From: Blakeslea trispora
Taxonomy: Eukaryota; Mucoromycota; Mucoromycetes; Mucorales; Choanephoraceae
DNA: 64,000 nucleotides
NCBI GenBank assembly: GCA_025331445.1
Contig: JAIWNE010000004.1
Location: forward strand, 186,001 to 250,000
Direction of reading: 5' to 3'
Part shown: one piece after another, positions 36,397-47,324 of the stretch
Numbering within the stretch: position 1 is the stretch's first letter
Layout: every line of letters begins with the position of its first letter
Notes under the pieces: generated by a model
The model's database searches: none
Seen by the model: only the letters and a program-made list of their open reading frames with translations
Told to the model about the DNA's origin: nothing
Position numbers and translations under genes: made by a program

Positions 36397-38355
36397 ATGA
36401 AGATATATTTGGGCTATATTGGACTTTTACTTTTTTGCCTAAAGCCATTGCATGCAGCTGATGTTGAATATTCGGTCATTGCTTTTCCGGGAAATCAACA
36501 AAGCGTGAATGTCATTGTAGATGGACAATCTTTCCCCTTATCCCAATCTCCCGATTCACCCAATGTATATAAGGGTGTTGCGCCTTCTGGTAACCAATAC
36601 CAATATGCTTTAACTGGAGGAGCTGGCAATACGATTGAAGCTGTAGCTCGTACACAACTAGCCGGAATGACTTCGACAGGAAATGAGTTCTTTAACAGAA
36701 GCAAGACCATATATGAAGTACCACCACTACCTCAAGCTTACAATCCTATCTATCATCGTAAGAAATTAGCGAATGTTTGTCATCATGCTGTCTATACTAA
36801 CGTTCATCTCATAGCTCTCATGAGTAACATGAATCGATCAAATGAAATTGCAACCATCATTCTTGAAGCAAACGCAACTGGTTTAGGAGAAATCCTGTCT
36901 GATCCTAAGGGCGACGTTGACTATACATTAGTAACAAAGATGACTTATATATCAAACAAAGAAATGTACACCTTTTCTGATGCTGGTATCAAAAACAGTG
37001 GCAAGTCCACCAAAGAATTTGCTAAACAATCATACAAGATCAAGCTCAACAAGTTCAAGACAACAGGACAAGAGGAGCTACTCTATGGACGAACAACGCT
37101 CAAGCTCAGAGCACATGAAACAGACCCTACATTCGTGTAAGTGTATCAAAAAAAAAAGTGTTTCTCTTTTCTTTTCTGACAGCAATTTTATAGTCGTGAA
37201 AAACTGATGCTTGATATTTTGAGTGCATCTGGAGTTGCTACAGTGCAAGGCAGCTATGTTCGGCTTTTCATCAATAATGAGCCTTTCGGTCTATACCTTA
37301 TGATTGATGATTCCACGACTAACTTCATCAATGTTGCTATGCGCGGTGGCGATCAAAACTATCAGCACACAGGCCCTACCTACAAAGGCAATGCCTTGAA
37401 TCCTCAGGTCGAAGGAAACTTGGCGTACAAAGGTGATCAGCAAGAAGCATACAACGATACTATGTATAAACTTGAAGATGAAGGAAACATGAAGAAAGAT
37501 CTAAACAAGACAAACGAAAAAACACCATTGATTGAATTCATAAGAGAGTTGAGTACTATTGATCCCTCTCAGTCTACTGATGCCAACAATCGAGGCAACA
37601 TTGAAAAAATGGTAGATCCCCTCCATACTATGATTCACCTTGCTCTCAACTTTCTCTCGGGATCTTGGGATGGTATTTGGCATCAAGCAAGCAATTACTA
37701 CTTGACAAAAAATACAGAATCGAACCAATGGACATTGATCACTTATGATTTTGATGAAACGTTTGGTCTTGGTGCTCCTTCCTACATGGCCACTACACCC
37801 TACACCAACTTTTCTCGGCCAGGCTCTGAACGCCCTTTGGTGAATGCTCTTATTGCTTCCCCCTATTATCAAGGCGAGTTTGAGAAAGTCCTTCAGACAC
37901 TTGTCAAACGACTTTTCAAAACGAGTGTGATCGCTCCTCGTATTGAAGCCTGGAAACAGATGCTCCGAGAAGATGTAGACTGGGACCTATCACTTGAGCC
38001 AAAGTCAGTGGGTATCAAGCCTCAATGGACTTTATGGAACTTTGAAAACAACATGAATAACACAGATGGTGAAAGTATGGGTGTCTTGGAATGGATTAAT
38101 ACACGCTCACTTGCTGTTCAACAACAGCTTAATATCAATGATGTTGACGATTTGCCTCCCCTTGGTCCCTATGTTAGTGAGCATCAGTGGGACCCAAACA
38201 ATTACCAAAAGGCAGATATCAAAGAAAAGAAGAACAAGGCTGATTCAGACGGTCAAGGTTCAAGCAATCAAACTTCAGGAGCTACTACTACTAGCTCAAT
38301 TCCCATTTCTGTCTTGTCTTTTGCTGTTGTGATTGTATCCTATGCCTTATTGTAA
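36397..38355 (+). CDS. CotH-family (spore-coat kinase-like) GPI-anchored surface protein
   Basis: Exons 36397-36757, 36815-37136 and 37194-38355 give 614 residues. A signal peptide (residues ~1-20, LGYIGLLLFCLKPLHA) and a C-terminal Ser/Thr linker plus hydrophobic tail (SIPISVLSFAVVIVSYALL) indicate a GPI-anchored wall/surface protein. CotH-domain features include LKLRAHETDPTFVREKLMLD, NNEPFGLYLMIDD and the kinase-like active-site segment LITYDFDETFG. CotH proteins are expanded in Mucorales, where some members bind host-cell receptors during invasion. The host-binding peptide known from Rhizopus CotH3 is not recognisable in the corresponding region (INVAMRGGDQNYQHTG), so an invasin role cannot be assumed. 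Intron 1 (57 nt) is stop-free and 3n long. Confidence 0.92.
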
Positions 38356-38397
38356 TTTGATAGTAGAGTTATTTTTGGAAAATAAAGAAAAAATATA

Positions 38398-38423
38398 CAG
38401 TCAGACCTCGATTTTGTCATACG
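38398..38423 (+). repeat. left terminal inverted repeat of the pogo-like element
   Basis: Starts with CAGTCAGACCTCGATTT; pairs with 39157-39182 on the opposite strand with one mismatch. Confidence 0.88.
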
Positions 38424-39156
38424 ATTTGGCTCCACCAACTCTCGGTAGTATGTAAATATGACTGAATTTTGATTTTGTCATAGTCATAAAATTTACAGAA
38501 ACCGTATGACAGAATTTTAACTTTTAAAAAGATATTATTGGATATTCTATATTTTAAGTTCAGAAGAATAGTAAAAAATCGGATTTTTTTTGAGAAAAAA
38601 TCTGTGATTATACTTTTTACTGTAAGACATTCTTTCTCTGGTCTTACTTTTTTGTCTAATCTAACAAACTTAAAACATTTATGTGGCTATGCACAACATA
38701 TCAAACGCTTCACCTCTTGTTCTTGTCAATGCTTAGCAAACGCCTGAAAAGAATAAGCATGACAAGTTTAATCAGAAACAGCGCTTGAAAATTCGTTTTA
38801 TGGCCGCTTGTGGACCCAAAAAGACTCAAGAGTAGATGTGTTGTTGGGTAAAGCGCCCATTCAACATGGACTGCTTGTCTAGTCAAAGCGCTATTAGTAA
38901 GATTACAAAAAAAATTTGAAGACCTGTCTGAGATGTCAGTTCAGAGATTGAGTGTTAGGAACAACAAGAAAACTCATTGTCCTAAAGTGAAAGACGAGTT
39001 TATCGAATTTGTACTCAAATGAGCAATGATAATATTGCTATTAAACCAATTGTGCATTTATGATTCAGGAACACTATGTGACTGCTAAAATTTATACAGT
39101 CACATCATTTTATTTTGTCATAATTTGATTTTGTCATAGGATTTGCCTCCACCCAC

Positions 39157-39182
39157 CGTATGACTAAATCGAGGTCTGACTG
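39157..39182 (-). repeat. right terminal inverted repeat of the pogo-like element
   Basis: Ends with AAATCGAGGTCTGACTG followed by the TA target duplication. Confidence 0.88.
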
Positions 39183-39500
39183 TAGTAATACCTGTAAAAT
39201 CTTGAAAAGAATTCTTGTTTCTCGAAAACTATCCCATCATTAAAATTCTCATACAACAAATCATTGGCATATTGTAGCTTGAGACAATCGAGTTAAATCA
39301 CATACACACTAGACTTTTTTCTTTGTTTAAACCAATGATGATCATGACAAGTGTCAGAAATGAAGAAATGATATACAATTCATAATGAATAAGACTTTAT
39401 CAATTGCTGTGATCAGATAACAAAATTTAATCAGATTCAAACATCATATAGAAAGAACGCAGCATGTAAGAATACAAGAAGACTGTTTGCAGAATAGGTT

Positions 39501-40376
39501 CTACATTAAAGTCTTTTTTGTTGATGATTTAAGATCGCTTGACTTGTCGACAGAAAACTCAAAGAAAGCATTTGCCATGTTCTCTTTTTTCTTTTCTTTC
39601 TTTCTCTTGAGAAAGTAAAAGAGCCCTGATCCTGCCATTAAGAGCACACCAACAACGACGCACACTACAATAATGATGGTTTTTGTTCCATTAGGATCGC
39701 TGGCATTGTTGTTTGTGAAAGATTGACCATTGGAGTTTGCATTGTATCCGATGTTTCCATTACTGTATCCAGTATTTCCATTGGGTGTGTTGTAGTTGTT
39801 ACTGTTACTTCCAGAGTTTGAGTTGGTATTGCTGTTGCTATTCGTATTATAAGGCACATTGCCCGTGCTACCATAGTTGATTCCATTATTGCCATTAGTA
39901 CCCGTGTTGCTGGGAACAGTATTTGTGTTGACGTTGTTGCCATAGCCACCATTGTTGTTAAGGTTGGTATTTCCACCACTCGATAGATTGTTTCCATTAG
40001 GATAATTGCTGTTAGTGTTTCCATTGTTGTAGGGCTGATTGTTGCTATTAGTATTGATTCCGCTGTTGCCATTGTTGTTGTTGTTGTTAGTATTGATGCC
40101 GTTGTTGTAAGGGCTCGTATTTTGATTCTGGTTTTGGTTCTGGTTTTGGTTCTGGTTTTGGTTCTGGTTTTGGTTTTGGTTCTGATTGCTGCCAAACTGG
40201 CCGTTACCATTCTGGCTGCTTGTGTTGATGCTCTGGTTTTGATTATATTGTTGATCATTTGTGTTTTGGCTTGATGACTGACCATTGCTACTGATACTGG
40301 TTGTAGTAGCAGAAGGCATATAGTTAACTGTACTAGTACTGCTCATCGTAATAGTATCTCTTCTCACAAGGTTCAT
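39501..40376 (-). CDS. Asn/Gln-rich single-pass membrane protein
   Basis: A single-exon frame of 291 residues starts at the ATG at 40374-40376. Residues ~1-205 are low-complexity Asn/Gln/Ser/Gly/Thr, including a (NQ)n run encoded by a hexanucleotide repeat. One membrane helix (IIIVVCVVVGVLLMAGSGLFYFL) is followed by a strongly basic stop-transfer KRKKEKKK and a ~35-residue cytoplasmic tail. No N-terminal signal peptide is visible, so either the helix acts as a signal anchor or a 5' exon was missed. The layout resembles fungal cell-surface sensors with glycosylated low-complexity ectodomains; this is a comparison of architecture only. Asn/Gln content also makes it prion-like in composition. 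Confidence 0.75.
   Translation of the reverse strand: MNLVRRDTITMSSTSTVNYMPSATTTSISSNGQSSSQNTNDQQYNQNQSINTSSQNGNGQFGSNQNQNQNQNQNQNQNQNQNQNQNTSPYNNGINTNNNNNNGNSGINTNSNNQPYNNGNTNSNYPNGNNLSSGGNTNLNNNGGYGNNVNTNTVPSNTGTNGNNGINYGSTGNVPYNTNSNSNTNSNSGSNSNNYNTPNGNTGYSNGNIGYNANSNGQSFTNNNASDPNGTKTIIIVVCVVVGVLLMAGSGLFYFLKRKKEKKKENMANAFFEFSVDKSSDLKSSTKKTLM
40125..40192 (-). repeat. hexanucleotide repeat encoding (Asn-Gln)n
   Basis: On the + strand alternating TGGTTT/TGGTTC units run for about 68 bases. They encode about a dozen consecutive Asn-Gln dipeptides on the minus strand. Synonymous variation (AAC/AAT, CAG/CAA) among units suggests moderate age. Confidence 0.85.
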
Positions 40377-42852
40377 TTGAAAAACAAAGAGAGAAAAGAG
40401 AAAAGAAAATCATCGAATGGATAGGACACAAGTACATCAACATGTGTATTTCAGGGGCTTGTGAAAGGGATTGCCAAGTGAGTTACATACCCCCCTCTCC
40501 CCGTTTGTTTTTCTTGGTCATGTTCTGCAGATAACAACAGCAACAACAACAACAGCTTTGCTAAAGTGTTTCTTTTTTTAGTTTTGAACACACACACGCG
40601 CGATTTTATAGAAAAGAAAAGGCTTAGGCTTTTAGCATGCCTAAAGTGGCTTCAATTCTCTATCCTCTGATACTAGTCTTAATTGTCGATAGGTCATGCA
40701 GAGTGCTCGCGTTTAATTTTCAGGGAAAATGAAGCTCAAGGATGCTGTGCCTGCGTACATTGAAATAAAAGGGAAGTGATATTCATACCTGTACTTTATT
40801 AACTCAATTGCATTTCTATTTTTGTAGTACCTGTTTTTAACAGATGCAGTGAGTATGAAAGAGGGCCTTTATTGACTAGTTGTAAATTGAGCTTTTACAA
40901 CACTTCTATTTAAAGTTAGACAACTTGTTGTTGTTTATGCTTGTTTGGACAGCCACTTGCATTTCAAAAGAAAAATTATTGCAGGTGTTTGTCTAACAGT
41001 GACCCAGCAAAGAATAAATATCTCTTTGATTGCTATCCTCACAATATACCATTACTAATTCATGCAATTGCTCAACTAATCTCCTTTGTCTATCTGAGAT
41101 ACGCTAACATTTCATAAAAGTATGCATTTGCTATAAACTGTATGATGTCTATGTGCATTCTACAAGATTCAGGCTCCCAATTTATACATTGCATCTATTT
41201 AATATGAATACATTTTACTAATTTAGTATCCTTGTTTTTGCCTATTGAAAGATGACAAAGCAGCTTCAAGAGGATTAAAAAGAGACAAGATATTCTATAG
41301 TTCCTATCTACAACAAACCTTCCAATGTGTTATTTCATATTAGTATCTGTTTTGAATATACAGAAGACTTTCCAAAGTGAGAAGCAAGTAGTTCTCATAT
41401 CTTTGTGACTAAACCAATATTCTTATTCTGCTATTAGTTCACGCATAACTACTCAATATCTTGGTATAATGTATTGATTGTGGTACATGTGATATGTGCA
41501 AGTGAATGATTTTTAGGAACAACAGCTTGGCAACAACTAATGAAACAGATATCTCCTCTAATTGTGCGTTTTGTAAATACTGAACCAAATTAGTAGTTAC
41601 ATATCAAAAAGCAGATTGGAATCACAAACGGTAGATACTAGACAGAGGGAAAGAGTAAAACTAAACGATGCTTCCAAGTCAATGAGTATCTGATTTTCTG
41701 AGTAAAGCATTAAAATGAGTAAGGATGACTGAAGAGTTGCCAGAGAATCAGAGATGACTTGTTATTCTGTGTAAAGAAATATGGTCTTTATTTGTTCTTA
41801 TGAGTTGATTTTTAAATGACTTCTGATGCTCAATGCTAGAATTCGGTTTGGCATTCCAAGTAAAGCCTGGTCGCTCTTAATAGCATACTGAACTGAGTTT
41901 GAACCCGAAGCTTCCCCTTCTGGCTGTAAAAAGACTAGCTCAGAAATCCCTTAACTTGGATTTAAAGTTAGAAGTAACCATCGTGAGAAAATTGTGTATC
42001 AGATCAAGTAATGCCTCGGAACAATAAAAGTCTTTTTTTTTCTGAGGTACAAAAATAAAGCTTATCAAGGCACAAGTAGAAAAAAAAAAAAGAAAAAGAA
42101 AGATATCTCAACATGTCATTTAAAATCACCAGTGAGACAAAATTGCAAAGCAACTAACCAAGATGCGACTTTAAACCTATTAGTAAGTGATCGCTGTTGT
42201 AATTGACTTGTTTGTAAATCATCATTGCGTTTTCTTGAAAAAAAAACAAGTCCGAAGATTTTTTTTTTCTTTGACAATCGAAAGTTTTTTGATTATTCAT
42301 GAAGCATATTGCTGTATTGTGCATGAATGGACTTGTTTCGTTTTCATTTAGATGTCGGCCCGAGCAAAACATAACACCCCCTTCTTGCGAGATTTATTTC
42401 CAAATAATGGGATGAATGACGCGATGTTATTGAGAAGGAAATGGAAAAAATAAGAACGGAACTTCAAGTATATTTTTTTTTTGAATATAAATATTTTGGA
42501 ACATTGTATCCGTTTGATAGAAAATCACGATCCTATTGCAACCAAAATCATGTCATCTGAAGAAGGTCATGACTACAATAGCTCGATTAGCCTTATTTGG
42601 CTCTCGAAAGCAAGAAAGAAAAAAAAATGGCTATATCCTAGAGAAAGAAAGGCTTTGTAAGCATTGGAATTCAGCACTACGCTTATTCGCAAATGATGGC
42701 GTGCTTTGACCCTTTGTTAGCATAAGCGACACATGATTGGATAAAATTTTTCTTTGTGTAACAAATTTTCTTTTGAATATATAGCTGGACCCTTTGTGCT
42801 TTGTTTTTTTTTCTTATCAAACTTTGTTCCATCCAGATTGATCTGTCATTCC
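40377..42852. other. 2.5 kb spacer
   Basis: A CAACAG-type short repeat (40528-40556) lies upstream of the Asn-rich gene. The rest is AT-rich with no frame over 75 codons, no recognised RNA gene and no clear repeat. Confidence 0.45.
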
Positions 42853-45162
42853 ATGGAGTCGGATAAGAAACAACAGCCAAATTATGGCACAAATGAAGTT
42901 GTCTATCCACCTAGCAGTCAGTCATCCTTAGGCAAAGCTACAATTCATGAAGACTTTTACCAAGAAGATTCTCCCATTGAAGAAGTCAGATCAAGTATCC
43001 CTCCTACCGATGATACTTCCTTACCATCAGCAACATTTCGTTCTTGGTTCTGGGGAATTGTGTTTTCTGCTGCCATTTCTTTTACTAATCAAGTAATGTA
43101 TACGTGTTGTTTGTACTAATGTATGTCTAACATGATCTTTGTAGTTTTTCTGGTTCCGTGCCAACCCTTTGACAATCAAGGTCATTGTTGTACAACTGTT
43201 GGCCTTTCCTGCAGGAAAATTAACTGAAAAAATCCTTCCCGACCTTACTATTCCTCTTGGTCGTTTTAGCTTCAGTCTGAACCCTGGTCCATTTAGCGTA
43301 AAGGAACATGTTTTGATCACAGTGATGGCAAATGCTGCAGCTACTTCATTTGATGCTATTGATATCATTGTTGTACAGAAGCTTTATTACAATCAAGATT
43401 GGGGTTTTGGTGGTGGCATTCTGTTAGTCTTGACGACCAGTCTGCTTGGTTTTGGTTTTGCTGGTATTCTGAGAAGATTTTGGTTAGACCAGCTGCTATG
43501 GTTTGGCCAATCAATCTGGTCAATGCTACCCTCTTTCATACTTTACACAAAAAGGTGCCTAAAGAAGTTGAAGATGCTGAGGCTGTCACTCCTGGATTAG
43601 GCTTGTCCCGTAACAAGTTCTTCTTGATTGCTTTTGGCGCATCGTTTTGTTGGTACTTCTTCCCTGGTTATATCATGCCTATTCTTACATCTATTTCATG
43701 GATCTGTTGGATCAAGAAGGATTCCATTCTTGTCTCCCAAATCGGTAGTGGTATTAGTGGTCTTGGTGTTGCTAGCTTCACGCTTGACTGGAGTTCCTTG
43801 GCTGCCTGGTATCCTAGTCCCCTGGCTATCCCATGGGTTGTTCAGGCCAATATGTTAGCAGGTTTTGTTTTCTTCATCTATATCTTGGTTCCTATCATTT
43901 ATTATACTGATACATGGGAGAGCAAGAAATTCCCTTTCTATAACACGCATCAATACGATATCTGGGGAAATCCTTTCAACCGTACTCGCGTCTTGACTCC
44001 TGATCAATACTTGGATGAGGAAGCCTATAGTAACTACTCTCCTATCCGTATCACTGGCTTCTTTGCTGTTTGTTATGGTCAAGGTTTGGCAGCTCTCGGT
44101 GCTATTATCACTCATACTTTCTTGTACAATGGTAAAGAGATTTGGAATCGTGTCAAGAGTGCTCGTCAAAGTGACGACGATATTCATGCTAAATTGATGG
44201 ATCATTACAAGGAAGTTCCTGATCTTTGGTACGCTGCCTTGTTTGTGGTTGCTCTTGCTCTCAGTTTTGTTACCATCATTTTATGGCCCTCAAATATGCC
44301 TTGGTGGACGTTGATTATTGCCGTCATCCTTGCTCTTGCCTGGCTTTTACCTATTGGTATTATTACTGCTATTACATCTCAATCGCCTACAATTTCTATG
44401 ATTTCTGAATGGGTCTTTGGTGTTATCAGACCTGGTAATCCTATTGGTAACATGATGTTCAAGACATATGGTTATATTACCGTACGTCAGGCTCTTTTGT
44501 TTGCTCAAGATTTGAAGCTTGGCCATTACATGAAGATTCCTCCTCGCCACATGTTTACTTTCCAAGTTGTCGGTACCATTATTGCTTCTTTTGTCTCTCT
44601 CGGCACTACCAACTATTTGATGAATTCTATCCCCAACATCTGTACCAGCAGTGCTTACCCATGGACCTGTCCTAATGCTGGCCTCTTTGGTGCTTCTTCT
44701 GTTATCTGGGGTCTTATTGGTCCTAATAAGTTCTTTGCTCCTGGCTCGCTGTATCATGGACTTCCTTACTTTTTGCTTGCAGGCTTTTTGGCTCCTATTC
44801 CTGTTTACTTTTTAGCTAAGAGATACCCTGACTCTTGGGTTGCCAAGATTAATATCCCCGTCTTCATGCTTGGTATTGCACCCTTCCCACCTGCACCTAC
44901 CAACATCACCACCACATGGGCCTTGATTGGCTTTATTTTCAACTTTGTCATCAAGAGAAGAGCTGTTGCCTGGTGGAAGAAATACAACTATGTCCTTTCA
45001 GCTGCGCTTGATTCGGGTGTTGCTATTTGTGCTATTGTTATTTTCTTTGCCTTCCAATATTCAAACATTAGTTTCCCTACTTGGTGGGGCAACAGTTCTG
45101 GTTCTGTTGATCAATGTCCTTTAGCATCCGCCAACTGGAATGGCACAGATGTCTATGCTTAA
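42853..45162 (+). pseudogene. OPT-family oligopeptide transporter with a single-base frame break
   Basis: Exons 42853-43092 and 43145-45162 encode ~752 residues if one missing base near 43478-43481 is allowed for. The first part ends in ...GFAGILRRF in one frame and the protein continues as LVRPAAMVWPIN in the next. A 4-base T run there would need to be 5. No intron of reasonable size resolves it. OPT signatures are intact: NPGPFSVKEH (~125), WPINLVNATL, the KIPPR box (~544), GLIGPNKFF, and about 14-16 membrane segments. The family imports small peptides (and sometimes metal chelates) with protons across the plasma membrane. Apart from this base the gene looks healthy to its stop, so a sequence error or very recent mutation is as likely as a true pseudogene. 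Confidence 0.85.
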
Positions 45163-46658
45163 ACCCCGTTTTCTGCATTCAATTGACTCTGAATTATACC
45201 CGCTTCTTCTTTGCTTTGATATCAATAATAAAGTAGACAAATTAATACAACAAACATAAATCCCTTGCTTTTATTTGTGTGTATACTTTTTTTTTGTACT
45301 ACTCGTTTTCCAAGTAGTAAATAGACTCTGCTCCTTCTATCCCTTCTTTCATGCTTGAATTGTTGTATTCTGAAAAAAAAAAAAAACAGAGTTGTTTGTT
45401 TACTTTTTAGTGCTTTTCATATTTGAATAGCTTGATATTCGCACGTACATACGTACACATACGAACTACATTTAACTATAACTGTTGATAAATAAAACAA
45501 AATGCCAAGCACTTGTGTCTCCCATTCATATATACTATACTAAATGTGTACATTTGGTGTATAAAATACTTTGAGCATATAAGCGTGATGTTTGTAGAAA
45601 AAAAACAATAAGAGCACATTGTAATGTAAGATGAAAGAAAAAACTATATGCTTGTAAGTAATTAAGCTCATGCAGTAATACATTTCTTCTCTTTAAAACA
45701 AAGATGACAATAGGCTTCCTAGATAAATAAAATGATGAGATGAAACACTATCTGATTTTACTACAAGACAATGCTCAGCGACAAGCTTCAGTCAGAAGAA
45801 CCTTTTTTTTTATTGAGTTGGCAAACAAGAATTAGTTCAATTAGTATTCTCATCTATATCCTCGCTACAAGTCTTTCTTTTCATTGTTGCCTTTACTTTT
45901 CGGATAGCTTAATTCTTTTAAGGGAGGTAAATTTCTACACTATTAAAACGTCAAACTTTATTGCTGTACAACATACTGAAACTATAATAAAGTTCATATG
46001 CTGTTACACATTATTGGAAGAAAGGAGATGGTCGGATATTCGCATGGAGATTGCTGTCCCCCCAAAACAATAGATTCTCGAGTCGTGTTTATAGAAAGAA
46101 CAGATGATTTAGACAACCAAGGTTTTCTCTATTGAAATCAGACTATGAGTGGGGTATAGAACATAAACTGGCAGTAATGCAATGTCTCTTTTATGTCATG
46201 TTATAGAAGCATGCAGCTGAACCTATTGTTTGTTTCCTTCTTTTAATGATCAACCATAAAGTAATGCGTTGGTGTGAGCTCATGCAAACACCTTAAGAAT
46301 TTCATCAGCGCTTCAAAGGAATACTCACAAAGCAAAAAAAAGAAAGAAACAATGGCTATCAGTTTAAAGCAGAAAAACTTTTTTTTTTTGTTCAAACAGC
46401 TTGATCTATAGTCATACAATGTTGCGCGTATTCGTCAAACACTATGCTTTCAAGCGCAATTGTTGGCGTTTTGTACGACTTTATGGTTGGATTCAAAATG
46501 TTGGTTAGAATGATTTATTTTAAGGTATAATTCTGATTGAACAATTGGTAATTCAACAAATTTCTTTTTTTTTTTGTGATGATAATGAGATAATTTATAC
46601 AATGAGGAGGGGGGGTTTATGTCTATAGCCTCGCCTTTCTTGCCCCTTTTTGTGTTGT
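45163..46658. other. 1.5 kb spacer between convergent genes
   Basis: AATAAA-like signals near 45225-45250 end the OPT gene. No gene or repeat is recognised beyond that. Confidence 0.5.
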
Positions 46659-47324
46659 TCATGCCATGGAGAAAAGTTCTAATTCTAACGATTCTTGATG
46701 TTGATCAACAAAGCGATCCATTTCAGATAAGTTTACAAAGAGATCAAACTATGAAAAGAACCTTGTCAGTAAATCTCATTCTCTTATAGCTGATAAATAT
46801 CTACCTTTAATACGCCCAAGAAACTTCGCTCCATTTCATTCAGTTCTTTAGGGGAATATAACGGTGACACTATCTTATAGATGGATGAAGCATGAGACTT
46901 GTAATCTTCAATGTATTTTGTAGCCACAATGATAGCAGCAAGAAACAGCTTATAAGGTGTATCGTATTCTACAGATAACGACATTTTAGATCTACAGTTT
47001 CCCTCCCCCCCTCTTTTTTTCTTTTGTTTCTTTCTCACTCATAATCCTTTCAAACTTACCTCCTTGTGCTTTTTCTGGAAGATTCTTCTTGAGACGTTCA
47101 AGATATATTAAGCTTATAACCAAGACTGTAGGGGACAGGCGACATTTTTGGTAAATAACCTTGATGAACTTGGGTAGCTCAGGCAGAAGCATGTGTTGAT
47201 AGTATCTCCTTTCTTTTGAACATTGAATGAGATCATCTACATTATGAACCATAAACGATAGCAGAGGCTCAGGACTTGACTTGAATGTCAGTGTAATAGG
47301 AGGAGCTGCATTGACCATCATCAT
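46659..47324 (-). CDS. Pho80-like (PCL-type) cyclin
   Basis: Minus-strand exons 47324-47060, 46968-46805 and 46748-46659 join in frame to 172 residues. The cyclin box covers most of the protein: LPKFIKVIYQKCRLSPTVL, VISLIYLERLKK, YDTPYKLFLAAIIVATKYIED and MERSFLGVLKFDLFVNL. These match the Pho80/Pcl cyclins that partner Pho85-type kinases, which act in phosphate, nutrient and cell-cycle signalling. Length is short but normal for minimal Pcl proteins of Mucoromycota. The third exon was missed by simple frame reading; it continues the C-terminal helix. No regulatory elements are evident. Confidence 0.88.

Larger units (their letters stand above)
38398..39182. mobile_element. decayed pogo/Tc1-like DNA transposon with terminal inverted repeats
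   Basis: The 785-base element is flanked by TA on both sides (38396-38397 and 39183-39184). Its ends are inverted repeats of ~26 bases beginning CAGTCAGACCTCGATTT with one mismatch. Sub-terminal copies of GATTTTGTCATA recur (38405, 38470, 39110, 39127). Inside, about 38920-39020 (+) encodes a fragment (FEDLSEMSVQRLSVRNN then CPKVKDEFIEFVLK) resembling the N-terminal helix-turn-helix of pogo/CENP-B-type transposases; stops and frame breaks remain. No DDE catalytic domain is present. It is therefore an internally deleted, inactive copy inserted between the CotH gene and the Asn-rich gene. Confidence 0.88.

Noticed and set aside
41870..41935. A GGGTTCAAACTC-like B box on the minus strand, possible tRNA
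   Set aside because: No matching A box, anticodon stem or acceptor stem could be folded around it. Other TTCGA-like matches in the window also failed.
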